7,342 bases of DNA from Deltaproteobacteria bacterium (lineage in GTDB: Bacteria > Myxococcota_A > UBA9160 > SZUA-336), in contig DAOVBF010000061.1 of the NCBI GenBank assembly GCA_030673955.1, forward strand, positions 1-7,342, written 5' to 3'. The notes below the pieces were generated by a model, which saw only the letters and a program-made list of their open reading frames with translations, did no database searches and was not told the origin of the DNA. The stretch's first letter is position 1, and the number at the start of each line of letters is the position of its first letter. This document shows positions 1 to 6,034 of this stretch, one piece after another. The translations under genes and the position numbers were made by a program.

Positions 1-1
1 T

Positions 2-133
2 GAGCTCAAGCGACTCTGCGGCACGGGCGGCGCAGTGAAGGACGGAGTGGTCGAGATACAGGGCGACCACTGCGAGAAGCTCCTCGCCGCCCTCCTCGCG
101 CGCGGCTATCATGCGATTCGCGCCGGCGGCTGA
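2..133 (+). CDS. yciH: SUI1/YciH-family translation factor, C-terminal part (5' end outside window)
   Basis: The last 43 codons of a gene entering from the left; the frame starts at base 2 and ends with TGA at 131-133. The peptide contains LCGTGGAVKDG, then VEIQGDH, then a short helix and the end GYHAIRAGG. This is the C-terminal signature of the SUI1/eIF1 fold in bacterial and archaeal YciH proteins, where the GTGG loop and the I-Q-G-D/N-H strand are conserved. Family members are about 100-110 residues, so more than half the protein lies outside. Eukaryotic eIF1 acts in start-codon selection on the small ribosomal subunit; the bacterial role is less clear. The gene ends about 20 bases before the proposed left end of the IS6 element, so it is probably native backbone sequence flanking the insertion. 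Confidence 0.88.
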   Translation, partial: ELKRLCGTGGAVKDGVVEIQGDHCEKLLAALLARGYHAIRAGG

Positions 134-143
134 CCGCGATCTG

Positions 144-158
144 TGCCTCGCCAAGGCA
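144..158 (+). terminator. Weak hairpin after the SUI1 gene
   Basis: TGCCT (144-148) and AGGCA (154-158) pair across a 5-base loop, 10 bases after the SUI1 stop codon. The stem is short and the following TTGT is not a real T-tract, so this is a poor intrinsic terminator. It overlaps the candidate IS6 left end and may be fortuitous. Confidence 0.2.
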
Positions 159-168
159 TTGTCAACTT
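155..168 (+). repeat. Candidate left terminal inverted repeat of the IS6 element
   Basis: GGCATTGTCAACTT resembles the 14-bp IS6-family terminus of the GGCACTGTTGCAAA type known from IS26, and lies 26 bases upstream of the transposase ATG, a usual distance for this family. The reverse complement (AAGTTGACAATGCC) was not found downstream of the transposase, so the repeat cannot be confirmed within the window. The call rests on resemblance and spacing only. Confidence 0.3.
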
Positions 169-194
169 GAGCGAGCCACCGGCAGACTAGGGCG

Positions 195-881
195 ATGAAC
201 CATCCGGCGCCGAGATACCAGGGATATCGATTTCCTCCGGAGATCATCAGTCATGCCGTGTGGTTGTACTATCGGTTCACCTTGAGTCTTCGCGATGTCG
301 AAGATCTCCTGGCACAGCGAGGAATCGTCGTCTCCTACGAAACGATCCGCCAGTGGTGTGAAAAGTTCGGCCCGGGCTACGCTGCTAGGCTGAAGCGGCG
401 GCAAGGTCGGCTCGGCGATACTTGGCACCTCGACGAGGTCTTCGTCACCATCCGCGGCCGGCGGCAGTATCTATGACGTGCAGTTGATCAGGACGGCGAC
501 CTCATAGACATCCTTGTTCAGCCCAGACGTAATCGGCGCGCGGCGGAGAAGTTCTTCCGCAAGCTTCTGAAAGGCCAGGGCTGCGAACCGAGGCGACTCG
601 TCACTGACAAGCTGAGGAGCTACGCCGCCGCACATCGAGTCGTGCTGCCTTCGGTGATTCACGACACATCACAGTACGCCAACAACAGAGCCGAAGTCTC
701 ACACCAGCCGACGCGGCGGCGGGAGCGGCAGATGCAACGCTTCAAGTCGGCCGCTCAAGCCCAGCGGTTCTTGGCCGTCCACGGACTCGTAGGGAATCTG
801 TTCCGAGTCGGCCGACATCTGCTACGCGCGGTTCACCGTCGGCTCTTTCGAGAGCGCGCTGGCTCCCGCGTAACGCGTTAG
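195..881 (+). pseudogene. IS6-family DDE transposase interrupted by one in-frame TGA
   Basis: One reading frame of 228 codons (counting the internal stop) with no frameshift, interrupted only by TGA at 474-476 (codon 94). Before the stop are the N-terminal helix-turn-helix region (SLRDVEDLLAQRGI ... ETIRQWCEKFGP, residues 31-60) and the first catalytic Asp in GDTWHLDEVFV (D80). After it the frame reads RAVDQDGDLIDILVQ, the second Asp in LVTDKL (D138) and the catalytic Glu in NNRAEVSHQP (E167), then the basic tail RRRERQMQRFKSA. IS6 relatives usually have Trp at codon 94 (YLWRAVDQDG), so a single TGG-to-TGA change explains the break. The C-terminus after FRERA looks slightly shorter than usual and ends in an overlap with the helicase stop codon. 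Everything else is intact, so inactivation looks recent, unless the TGA is read through or is a sequencing error. Confidence 0.9.
871..880. other. Perfect 10-bp palindrome at the convergent gene junction
   Basis: TAACGCGTTA is its own reverse complement. Its right half supplies the TAA stop of the minus-strand helicase (878-880) and the first two bases of the TAG stop of the transposase (879-881). It may be only a coincidence at the IS/helicase junction. No T-tract or longer stem makes it a terminator, so transcripts of each gene could run antisense into the other. Confidence 0.6.
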
Positions 882-3800
882 GCGTCCGTCTTCTTCCGGA
901 TGGAGGACGTCGTCGGGATGTCCTTCCAGCGGTTTCGGATCAGCTCGGCCCGACGGATGACCGTTGCGTGCAGCGGCTCGCTCTCCTGGCTGGCGGCCAC
1001 AGGCTCGGCCTCCGGTCCGATGGGGGCGATCGCGAGCTCCCGCAGCCGGCGCTGGAGCTTCTTCATCACCTTATCGCGATTCTGGAAGAACTCCGACCCG
1101 CGCACCCGCACGAAGTCCCACCCCAGGCGCCGCAGCATTAGCTGACGCGCCATCTCTTGCTCGACCGACTCCATCATCTGCGAGCGATCTCCGTCACACT
1201 GGATGGCGATGCGGTTTCCGTTCTCTCCCTCCACCACCAGATCGATCACGCACTCGCCCACCATGTACTGCTGGGTCATCCGGTAGCCGGCCTGGGACAG
1301 GTCGTTGAACACCTCTTTCTCGAGCTCCGAACGGAACTTCTTGCGGTCGCGATCCACTTCCGGCCGCAGCGTGGACGGGTCCTCGGCGTGCGAAATCAGG
1401 CGCAGCCTCAGGTCTCCGGACTTCAGATCGCGGGGTGGGTTCAAGGAGTGCACCACCCAGAGCTGATCACGAGCGCGGCTGGCGGCCACGTTGAAGACCT
1501 TCCGCACGTCGTCCCGCTGGCGCAGGAAGAGGGGAGCGTCCGAGGGCGAGCTCACGATCGAGAGAAAGATGATGTCTCGTTCGTCGCCCTGGAACTGGGA
1601 CGCGTTTCCACACAGGATTCGCCGTTGCTGGTACTCCGAGACGCTCAAGCGCTTGCTCAGCACGGAATCGATGTAGAGGGCCTGATCCGTTCCCAACATG
1701 CAGATGACACCGATCGTGCAGCCCTCATACTCCTCGAGCTTACAAACGGCCGACACGAGAGACGCGACCTCGAGCGCCTCGTTCCGGTTGATCCCGTTCG
1801 ACTCCTTTCCGCCTTTCACACGGTGCGCCACCAGGTGCGGCGTGATGCGGCTCGACGAGGCCTCGCGCAGGGGCCGGATCTCGCCGCCGTAGCAGAGCTG
1901 GTTGCTGAACTGGATGATGTCGGGCACGCAGCGGAAGTGCTCCAGCAGGCGGATCGTGCCGCCGAAGGACTGCCGCGCCAGATCGTAGACCGAGGTCTTG
2001 CCGTCGTAGAGCTGCTTGTTCGGAATGTCGGTCAGGATCTCGTCGATGAGGGCATGCACCCGGTCGGTGGACTGGCCGACGGCGTAAGGGCTGACCTGCT
2101 CGTGGTCTCCTACCACCACCACCTCGCGCCCCATCGCCAGGGCCACGAGTCCCAGCACGTCACTCTGACTCGCCTCGTCCAGGAGCACCACGTCAAAGCG
2201 AGTGGTGGCGAGATCGAAGCATTCGGTCACCCTCGAGAGCGGCATGATCCACACGGGTACGGCGCTGCGGCACTCGACCAGCGTCCGCTTCGCCTCCTCC
2301 TTGAGGCGCGCCACGTGCTTGCCGCCGCCCTTCCCGATCTTCTTGTGCAGTCCGAGCCAGCCGGTGAGCGCCTGCTGCTGCTCGAGACCCGTGCGCTTGA
2401 GCTGGGCCAGCCAGGCTTTCTTCTCCACGTAGCTGGCGCTGACCTCGAGCAGCGTCTCCGTGACGGAGTCGAGCTTCTCCTGCAGCCGATCCAGATCCAG
2501 CTTGGTCTGCCGGTTGAGACGCTGCTCCCACTGACGGTAGCGCCACGCCTCGTCCAGGTCTCCCGGGATGCGGCCTTCGTGGTGGGGCTCCCGACGTTCG
2601 CGAATGGCCACCGCCCATAGCTCCGCCACGGCCTCGAGCCTCTCCAGCAGCTCGCACCTGCGCTCGAACTTCGGCTGCAGCTGGATCAGCTCCTCGAGCT
2701 TCTGCCAGGCCTCGCAGTAGGTGTCGTAGTTCCCCTGCTTGATGCCCGAGCGAAGGCGCTTGATCAGCGGATGGATGGCATCCTTGCGCGAGAACTCGTC
2801 GAGGCATCCGAGCCAGCCCTGCTTGCGGTCCGAGAGGGTCTTCCATTGCAGGTAGCGCTGTCTGGACTCGATCAGCGGCTCCAGCTCATTCAGCACCAGC
2901 TCGCGCGCCCGCAGCAGCTCGGAGCTCACCTGGCTGTCGTTCGCCTTTGCTTGCATGAGCCGACGCCAGTCGAGGCCGACCTCCTGGATCCGCGCCTCGC
3001 ACGGGGACCAGACCTCGGCGTACCAACCGAGCGCGCGGTTGATCTCCTCGGCGTAGGCCTTCACCTTCCGTTCGGGTCGCCGCCCCAGCTCTCTCGACGT
3101 AGGCGTTCCCAGGGGCGCCATCTGGCGGTCCCAACGTTGGGTGAGGCGATCGCGCAGCACGCGGATCTCGAGGTGATGCAGGATCGCGCGGAAGTGCGTC
3201 AGCGTCTTGGGCGCTCCGCTCTCAACGCGGGAGGACTGGATCAGATCCTTCCACTCGGGCTTCATCAGCGTGGAGAGCCGCCCCAGCCGCTTGCCCGACT
3301 CCAGGTGGCCGATGACGGCCTGGCACGTGGCAATCCTCTCGTCGAGCGGTCGCGCGGAGCCCACCTCGGGTCCGTGCTCCAGGGTGAGCGGCTCCCGCTC
3401 GGGAATCTCCTCGCAGCAGTTTTCGATCAGGCGCGCCAGCTCCAGCCAGGACTCTTTGCGCTCGCCCCCTTTGCGACCCGCCTCGAGACAATCGAACACC
3501 CACTCCTCGTCGCGCTGAAGCGGCGCCACCGCGGCCTTCATCTGCTGAAGGAACTCCGGCAGGCTCTCCGGGTCCTGCTCGTCGTGCAGCCAGAACTCCT
3601 CGCCCGTCTGGATACGCGTCTTCTCCAGACTCGCCAGGTCGTCGTAGAGCGACGCGAAGTGCTTGGGGCTGGGGAAGGTCTCAAGGGAGGGCAGAGGCCC
3701 TTGCAGAAGCGCTTCTTCTTCGGGGGTGAGCGCGCTGTTGAGGGAGTAGAGCTCTTCGACCTCCTCTCGCGAGAGTGGAAGGTCGGCATCCTCCGGGAGC

Positions 3801-5359
3801 GGTCCGGGGATCCACTCGTGCTGTTCCGCCGCTGCTGCCACCGTGCGCGCGGCGTCCGAGGGGGCGATCCGCTCACCCTGAATGTCGAACTCCTGATACT
3901 CGCCTTTCACGGCGTTCACGAGATCGGCCCAGAGCTCGTCGCGCTGCGCCTTGAGCTTCGTGCGACGCTCCGTGAGCTGCTCGATCTCCTTGTTCAGCTT
4001 CGTCTCACGCGTAGACGCCAGATAGTTGACGATGCCCGTGATCGATTCCTCGAGCTGCTTGGTGCTCTCCTCATCGCTGCGGAGCACGCTCACACAGAGT
4101 GGCTGCAGCGGCTTGGCCAGCTGCTCCCTCACCACGCGCAGGGCCTTCGAGGCGTGGCTCGTGACGAGAATGCTCTTGTCCTGCGCCAGGAAGTGGCCGA
4201 TCAGGTTCGCGATGGTGTGACTCTTTCCGGTTCCCGGCGGTCCCTGCACCAGCACCGCGCCGGTCTCCTCCACCCGCCGGATGACCTGTTCCTGCTCGGG
4301 ATTCGCAGGCTTGGTCAAGAGCAGGTCGATCGGAGCCTCGTCCTCGGCTCGGCGCGTGTCGCGTCCGCTCTCCAGCCCGACCACGCGCAGCAGGGACTCG
4401 GGCAGCTCGGAGAAGCCGGGCAGCGCCTCGACATAGCGCTCGATGTTCTCGGCCAGCCCCTGATTCCGGCTGCCGAGGTACAGGTGAGGCTGGCGATACA
4501 GATACGGCCCGGACGCGTTCGCGGCGTCCTCTTCGTCTTCCAGGAACTCTCCGTTGGTCCAGAACCTCTGTACGAAGTCCTTCAGGAAACGGCTCGTGGG
4601 CTCGCCTGCCAGCGGATGGAAGTGCTCGCGGCCGACCGCGTCGGTGACGTACTGGATCGCCTTTCCGTCCAGTCCCACGTGTCGCAGGAGCGGCACGTAG
4701 ATCTCCGGGTTGTCCTCGGAGTCGATGATCACGAACTCCGGGACGGCCGGGTTGAAGAGCAGCTCGACGCGCTGGATCAGGACGGGGTGCCGAACCGGCC
4801 CGCCGGGCTGGTCCAGGACCAGGGTCCCATCCGCGAGGATGAGCTGGTACTTCTCCGATTCCCGGTCGAAGCGTGATCGCAGGTCGAAGAGGTCGGAGAA
4901 GACGCTGAGGGCCTCGACGACGTGCCGCTCGCCCCCCTCCCAGGTCCGCTTGCGGCTCAGCCACTCGTCGAAAGCGTCGACCCGCTCCTCGGCGTCGGAG
5001 AAGGACACCCCCTTGAGGGTCTTCTTCACGATCGCGTCGGGGTCGGCGTCCACCCGGTCCCAGCCCGGCTTGAGCCAGTTCTTGATCACGACCGAGGGCT
5101 CGGGGCATTCGCTCTCCTTGGGTCGCCCGACCTTGAGGATGACTCCGCCGCGGGGGTCGTCGTCCGGCGCCGGATCGCCGTCCCGGCCGAAGCCGTAGTC
5201 CGTCTGGACGTGGGGGGAGCGTGGGAGAGAGCTCAAGCGGAGAGTCCACTCGCGATCCTCCAGCGAGACGATCGGAGGCGTTCTCACGCGATGCATCTCT
5301 TGCAGATATCTGAACACCCGCTCGATGCGCTGCTTGGCGGTCTCGACGCTGTAGTCCAT
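878..5359 (-). CDS. Very large SF1 (UPF1-like) helicase fused to a C-terminal PD-(D/E)XK-type nuclease
   Basis: A 1493-residue protein, probably cytoplasmic, with no signal peptide or membrane segment. Residues 1-350 form an N-terminal region of unknown function. The helicase core follows: a Q-motif-like NPEQEQVI (353-360), Walker A GPPGTGKS (373-380, K379), motif Ia ILVTSHASKAL (397-407), motif II LLDEASQ (D1061, E1062), motif III VVVGDHEQ (1081-1088), motif IV LLEHFRCVPD (R1143), motif V QFQGDERD (1255-1262) and motif VI NVAASRARDQL (R1295, R1297). All ATPase and arginine-finger positions are present. About 600 residues lie between motifs Ia and II, rich in Glu, Arg and Leu, with coiled-coil-like stretches near 432-482 and 945-990; such insertions are known in large AAA_11/AAA_12 proteins. 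Residues ~1340-1440 resemble REase_MTES_1575/Vsr-like nucleases: S-x-x-E (E1347), VIDLVV (D1373), IAIQCDGD (1384-1391) and RRLGWDFVRVRG. Gln1387 stands where Glu is usual. The ATG at 5357-5359 has AGGAAAGG 11 bases upstream. A role in foreign-DNA defence or DNA processing is an inference from architecture and the mobile-element surroundings. The closest named system is not identifiable here. Confidence 0.93.
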   Translation of the reverse strand: MDYSVETAKQRIERVFRYLQEMHRVRTPPIVSLEDREWTLRLSSLPRSPHVQTDYGFGRDGDPAPDDDPRGGVILKVGRPKESECPEPSVVIKNWLKPGWDRVDADPDAIVKKTLKGVSFSDAEERVDAFDEWLSRKRTWEGGERHVVEALSVFSDLFDLRSRFDRESEKYQLILADGTLVLDQPGGPVRHPVLIQRVELLFNPAVPEFVIIDSEDNPEIYVPLLRHVGLDGKAIQYVTDAVGREHFHPLAGEPTSRFLKDFVQRFWTNGEFLEDEEDAANASGPYLYRQPHLYLGSRNQGLAENIERYVEALPGFSELPESLLRVVGLESGRDTRRAEDEAPIDLLLTKPANPEQEQVIRRVEETGAVLVQGPPGTGKSHTIANLIGHFLAQDKSILVTSHASKALRVVREQLAKPLQPLCVSVLRSDEESTKQLEESITGIVNYLASTRETKLNKEIEQLTERRTKLKAQRDELWADLVNAVKGEYQEFDIQGERIAPSDAARTVAAAAEQHEWIPGPLPEDADLPLSREEVEELYSLNSALTPEEEALLQGPLPSLETFPSPKHFASLYDDLASLEKTRIQTGEEFWLHDEQDPESLPEFLQQMKAAVAPLQRDEEWVFDCLEAGRKGGERKESWLELARLIENCCEEIPEREPLTLEHGPEVGSARPLDERIATCQAVIGHLESGKRLGRLSTLMKPEWKDLIQSSRVESGAPKTLTHFRAILHHLEIRVLRDRLTQRWDRQMAPLGTPTSRELGRRPERKVKAYAEEINRALGWYAEVWSPCEARIQEVGLDWRRLMQAKANDSQVSSELLRARELVLNELEPLIESRQRYLQWKTLSDRKQGWLGCLDEFSRKDAIHPLIKRLRSGIKQGNYDTYCEAWQKLEELIQLQPKFERRCELLERLEAVAELWAVAIRERREPHHEGRIPGDLDEAWRYRQWEQRLNRQTKLDLDRLQEKLDSVTETLLEVSASYVEKKAWLAQLKRTGLEQQQALTGWLGLHKKIGKGGGKHVARLKEEAKRTLVECRSAVPVWIMPLSRVTECFDLATTRFDVVLLDEASQSDVLGLVALAMGREVVVVGDHEQVSPYAVGQSTDRVHALIDEILTDIPNKQLYDGKTSVYDLARQSFGGTIRLLEHFRCVPDIIQFSNQLCYGGEIRPLREASSSRITPHLVAHRVKGGKESNGINRNEALEVASLVSAVCKLEEYEGCTIGVICMLGTDQALYIDSVLSKRLSVSEYQQRRILCGNASQFQGDERDIIFLSIVSSPSDAPLFLRQRDDVRKVFNVAASRARDQLWVVHSLNPPRDLKSGDLRLRLISHAEDPSTLRPEVDRDRKKFRSELEKEVFNDLSQAGYRMTQQYMVGECVIDLVVEGENGNRIAIQCDGDRSQMMESVEQEMARQLMLRRLGWDFVRVRGSEFFQNRDKVMKKLQRRLRELAIAPIGPEAEPVAASQESEPLHATVIRRAELIRNRWKDIPTTSSIRKKTDA

Positions 5360-5370
5360 GTAAGTGCGCG

Positions 5371-5378
5371 CCTTTCCT
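5371..5378 (-). promoter_or_regulatory. Ribosome binding site of the helicase gene
   Basis: On the minus strand AGGAAAGG lies 11 bases before the ATG at 5359-5357. The spacing is slightly long, but this is the only purine-rich match near a possible start, and it supports the chosen start codon. Confidence 0.55.
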
Positions 5379-5597
5379 GGAATTGCGTCCGGAGTCGTGC
5401 TGCCGTTACGCGGCCCAGCCGCTCTTATCGGAGAACCCCGGGGAGAGATTCAGCCGCCCGCCCCAGGCGTTATCCTGGCGCCATGGTGTGCCTCGCCAAT
5501 ACCCGTCCTGGGCCGAATCGTTGACGTTTTCAGAAGAGCTACCAGACGGTCCGGGGTGAGGCCGGTGCCGGTCCAGCGCCAGGATGCCCGCCCGTGA

Positions 5598-5629
5598 GAG
5601 CCCTTGAGCTTGTCCTGGCCTAAGGGCTC
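5598..5629. repeat. 8-bp perfect inverted repeat (hairpin)
   Basis: GAGCCCTT (5598-5605) pairs exactly with AAGGGCTC (5622-5629) around a 16-base loop. There is no T-run on either side, so a classical intrinsic terminator is unlikely. It could be a leader structure or protein site upstream of the helicase, or a leftover of a mobile-element end. Confidence 0.45.
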
Positions 5630-5640
5630 AATCCGACGGC

Positions 5641-5659
5641 ACCCACCCAGCCCGTGGGT
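5641..5659. repeat. 6-bp inverted repeat (hairpin)
   Basis: ACCCAC (5641-5646) pairs with GTGGGT (5654-5659) around a 7-base loop, 34 bases before the IS21-like terminus. It is short enough to arise by chance in GC-rich DNA. Confidence 0.3.
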
Positions 5660-5693
5660 TCCGGAGCCAGCGCTCGCACCGCCTCGTAACCAA

Positions 5694-5716
5694 TGACGGT
5701 GTTACGATTTGACCTC
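5694..5716 (+). repeat. Candidate left terminal repeat of the IS21 remnant
   Basis: The segment begins with TG and contains TGTTACGATTTGACC, the style of an IS21 left end, 22 bases upstream of the first istA-like ATG. Its inverted copy was not found in the window, consistent with loss of the right side of the element. Confidence 0.4.
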
Positions 5717-5737
5717 CGGCCGGGGGCCGGATTATTA

Positions 5738-5887
5738 ATGGCGATGCACAGGGCAGTGATCAGCGCGGAGACGTGGGCCGAGATCGGGAGGCTGCACCTT
5801 GCGGCGGGGCGATCGATCAGGGGGATCGTCCGAGAGCTGAGGGTGGGAATCGTCCCACTCTCGCCTAGCCCTGCTGCCTCAAGCTAG
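5738..5887 (+). pseudogene. IstA-like transposase, N-terminal fragment of IS21 family
   Basis: A 49-codon frame from ATG at 5738 to TAG at 5885-5887. Residues 4-37 (HRAVISAETWAEIGRLHLAA, then GRSIRGIVRELRVG) match the helix-turn-helix start of IS21 IstA proteins, in which a W-x-E-I-R-R-L-H helix is followed by G-x-S-I-R-x-I-A-R-x-L-G-V. After Gly37 the similarity ends abruptly and the frame runs through GIVPLSPSPAASS to a stop. The usual recognition helix (R-x-T-V-R), the DDE domain and istB are all absent, so no active transposase can be made. IstA is normally about 340-500 residues, so less than a tenth remains. Confidence 0.6.
5840..5861. repeat. 9-bp hairpin at the break point of the IS21 remnant
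   Basis: AGGGTGGGA (5840-5848) pairs with TCCCACTCT (5853-5861) across the 4-base loop ATCG, with one G-T pair. The istA similarity ends inside this structure. It could form as a stable RNA or cruciform hairpin, but no T-tract follows, so terminator function is doubtful. Confidence 0.5.
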
Positions 5888-6021
5888 CTCCAGGCTATGG
5901 GAAGCGAGACGGAGGCTTACACCACGGCGATGAACGAAGCGCCGCCTGGTTCCAGTGCGGATAGAGTTTTCGGGAGGGACAGCGGCCTTCGCGCCAGGCG
6001 CGGCGTCCCCGGGAGCTTCGC

Positions 6022-6027
6022 TAGACT
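6022..6027 (+). promoter_or_regulatory. Possible -10 element giving a leaderless lipoprotein mRNA
   Basis: TAGACT fits the TANNNT -10 pattern and ends 7 bases before the ATG at 6035, so transcription would start at or next to the start codon. No Shine-Dalgarno sequence is present in this interval (CGCTGGA), which agrees with a leaderless start. No -35 hexamer was recognised at the expected distance, so the call is tentative. Confidence 0.28.
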
Positions 6028-6034
6028 CGCTGGA

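Larger units (their letters stand above)
155..881 (+). mobile_element. IS6-family insertion sequence, degenerate, right end not visible
   Basis: A single-gene element carrying an IS6-type DDE transposase between the SUI1 gene and the large helicase gene. The left boundary is placed at the GGCATTGTCAAC terminus. The right boundary is simply the transposase stop, because no matching terminal repeat follows. IS6 elements are normally about 750-850 bp with 14-bp inverted ends and 8-bp target duplications; neither the right repeat nor a duplication could be recognised. With a nonsense codon in the transposase and a missing end, it is probably immobile unless helped in trans. Confidence 0.72.
5360..5692. 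other. Intergenic leader of the helicase gene; no supported gene
   Basis: This 333-base stretch between the helicase start and the IS21 remnant holds no convincing gene: the short open frames on both strands match no family I recognise. It contains the helicase ribosome binding site, a short CCAGG/CCTGG hairpin (5463-5478), an 8-bp hairpin (5598-5629) and a 6-bp hairpin (5641-5659). The helicase promoter should lie here on the minus strand. TTGGCG paired with GATAAC near 5470-5500 was considered, but its 19-base spacing makes it too weak to annotate. A fragment of an older mobile element cannot be excluded. Confidence 0.5.
5694..5861 (+). mobile_element. IS21-family remnant: left end and start of istA only
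   Basis: The left terminus starts TGACGGTGTTACGATTTGAC, with the TG start and internal TTTGACC block expected of IS21-type ends, followed by the beginning of an istA-like gene. IS21 elements are about 2-2.5 kb and carry istA and istB. Here only about 170 bases remain, and neither istB nor a right end is present in the window. The homologous part stops at or just before the hairpin at 5840-5861. The family assignment depends on the short protein match and the terminus style. Confidence 0.55.

Noticed and set aside
162..428. 88-codon minus-strand frame opposite the transposase
   Set aside because: The plus strand encodes the recognisable IS6 N-terminus with the first catalytic Asp; the minus frame is a shadow.
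474..476. Selenocysteine or recoded TGA in the transposase
   Set aside because: The position is Trp, not Cys, in relatives, no SECIS-like hairpin is evident just downstream, and TGA serves as a normal stop in the SUI1 gene here.
1157..2620. 487-codon open frame on the plus strand, opposite the helicase C-terminal half
   Set aside because: Also a shadow: no domain can be recognised, and it lies fully inside the region coding for motifs II-VI and the nuclease.
2771..4876. 701-codon open frame on the plus strand, opposite the helicase gene
   Set aside because: It is the antisense shadow of the helicase in GC-rich DNA. Its translation is a compositionally biased Leu/Arg/Gln/His string without motifs, while the minus strand encodes every SF1 motif.
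4071..5249. 392-codon minus-strand frame overlapping the helicase N-terminus
   Set aside because: It is the same strand in another frame, rich in Arg, Gly, Pro and Ala as expected from GC-rich out-of-frame translation; no family resemblance.
5470..5500. Sigma-70-like promoter (TTGGCG and GATAAC) for the helicase
   Set aside because: The 19-base spacer and poor -35 match are no better than chance; not annotated.
4922..5524. 200-codon plus-strand frame spanning the helicase start
   Set aside because: No ribosome binding site or motif, and it overlaps the helicase start and leader; treated as a shadow.
5364..5597. 77-codon plus-strand frame in the helicase leader
   Set aside because: No ribosome binding site, no recognisable family, and a Pro/Arg-rich composition typical of random GC-rich frames.
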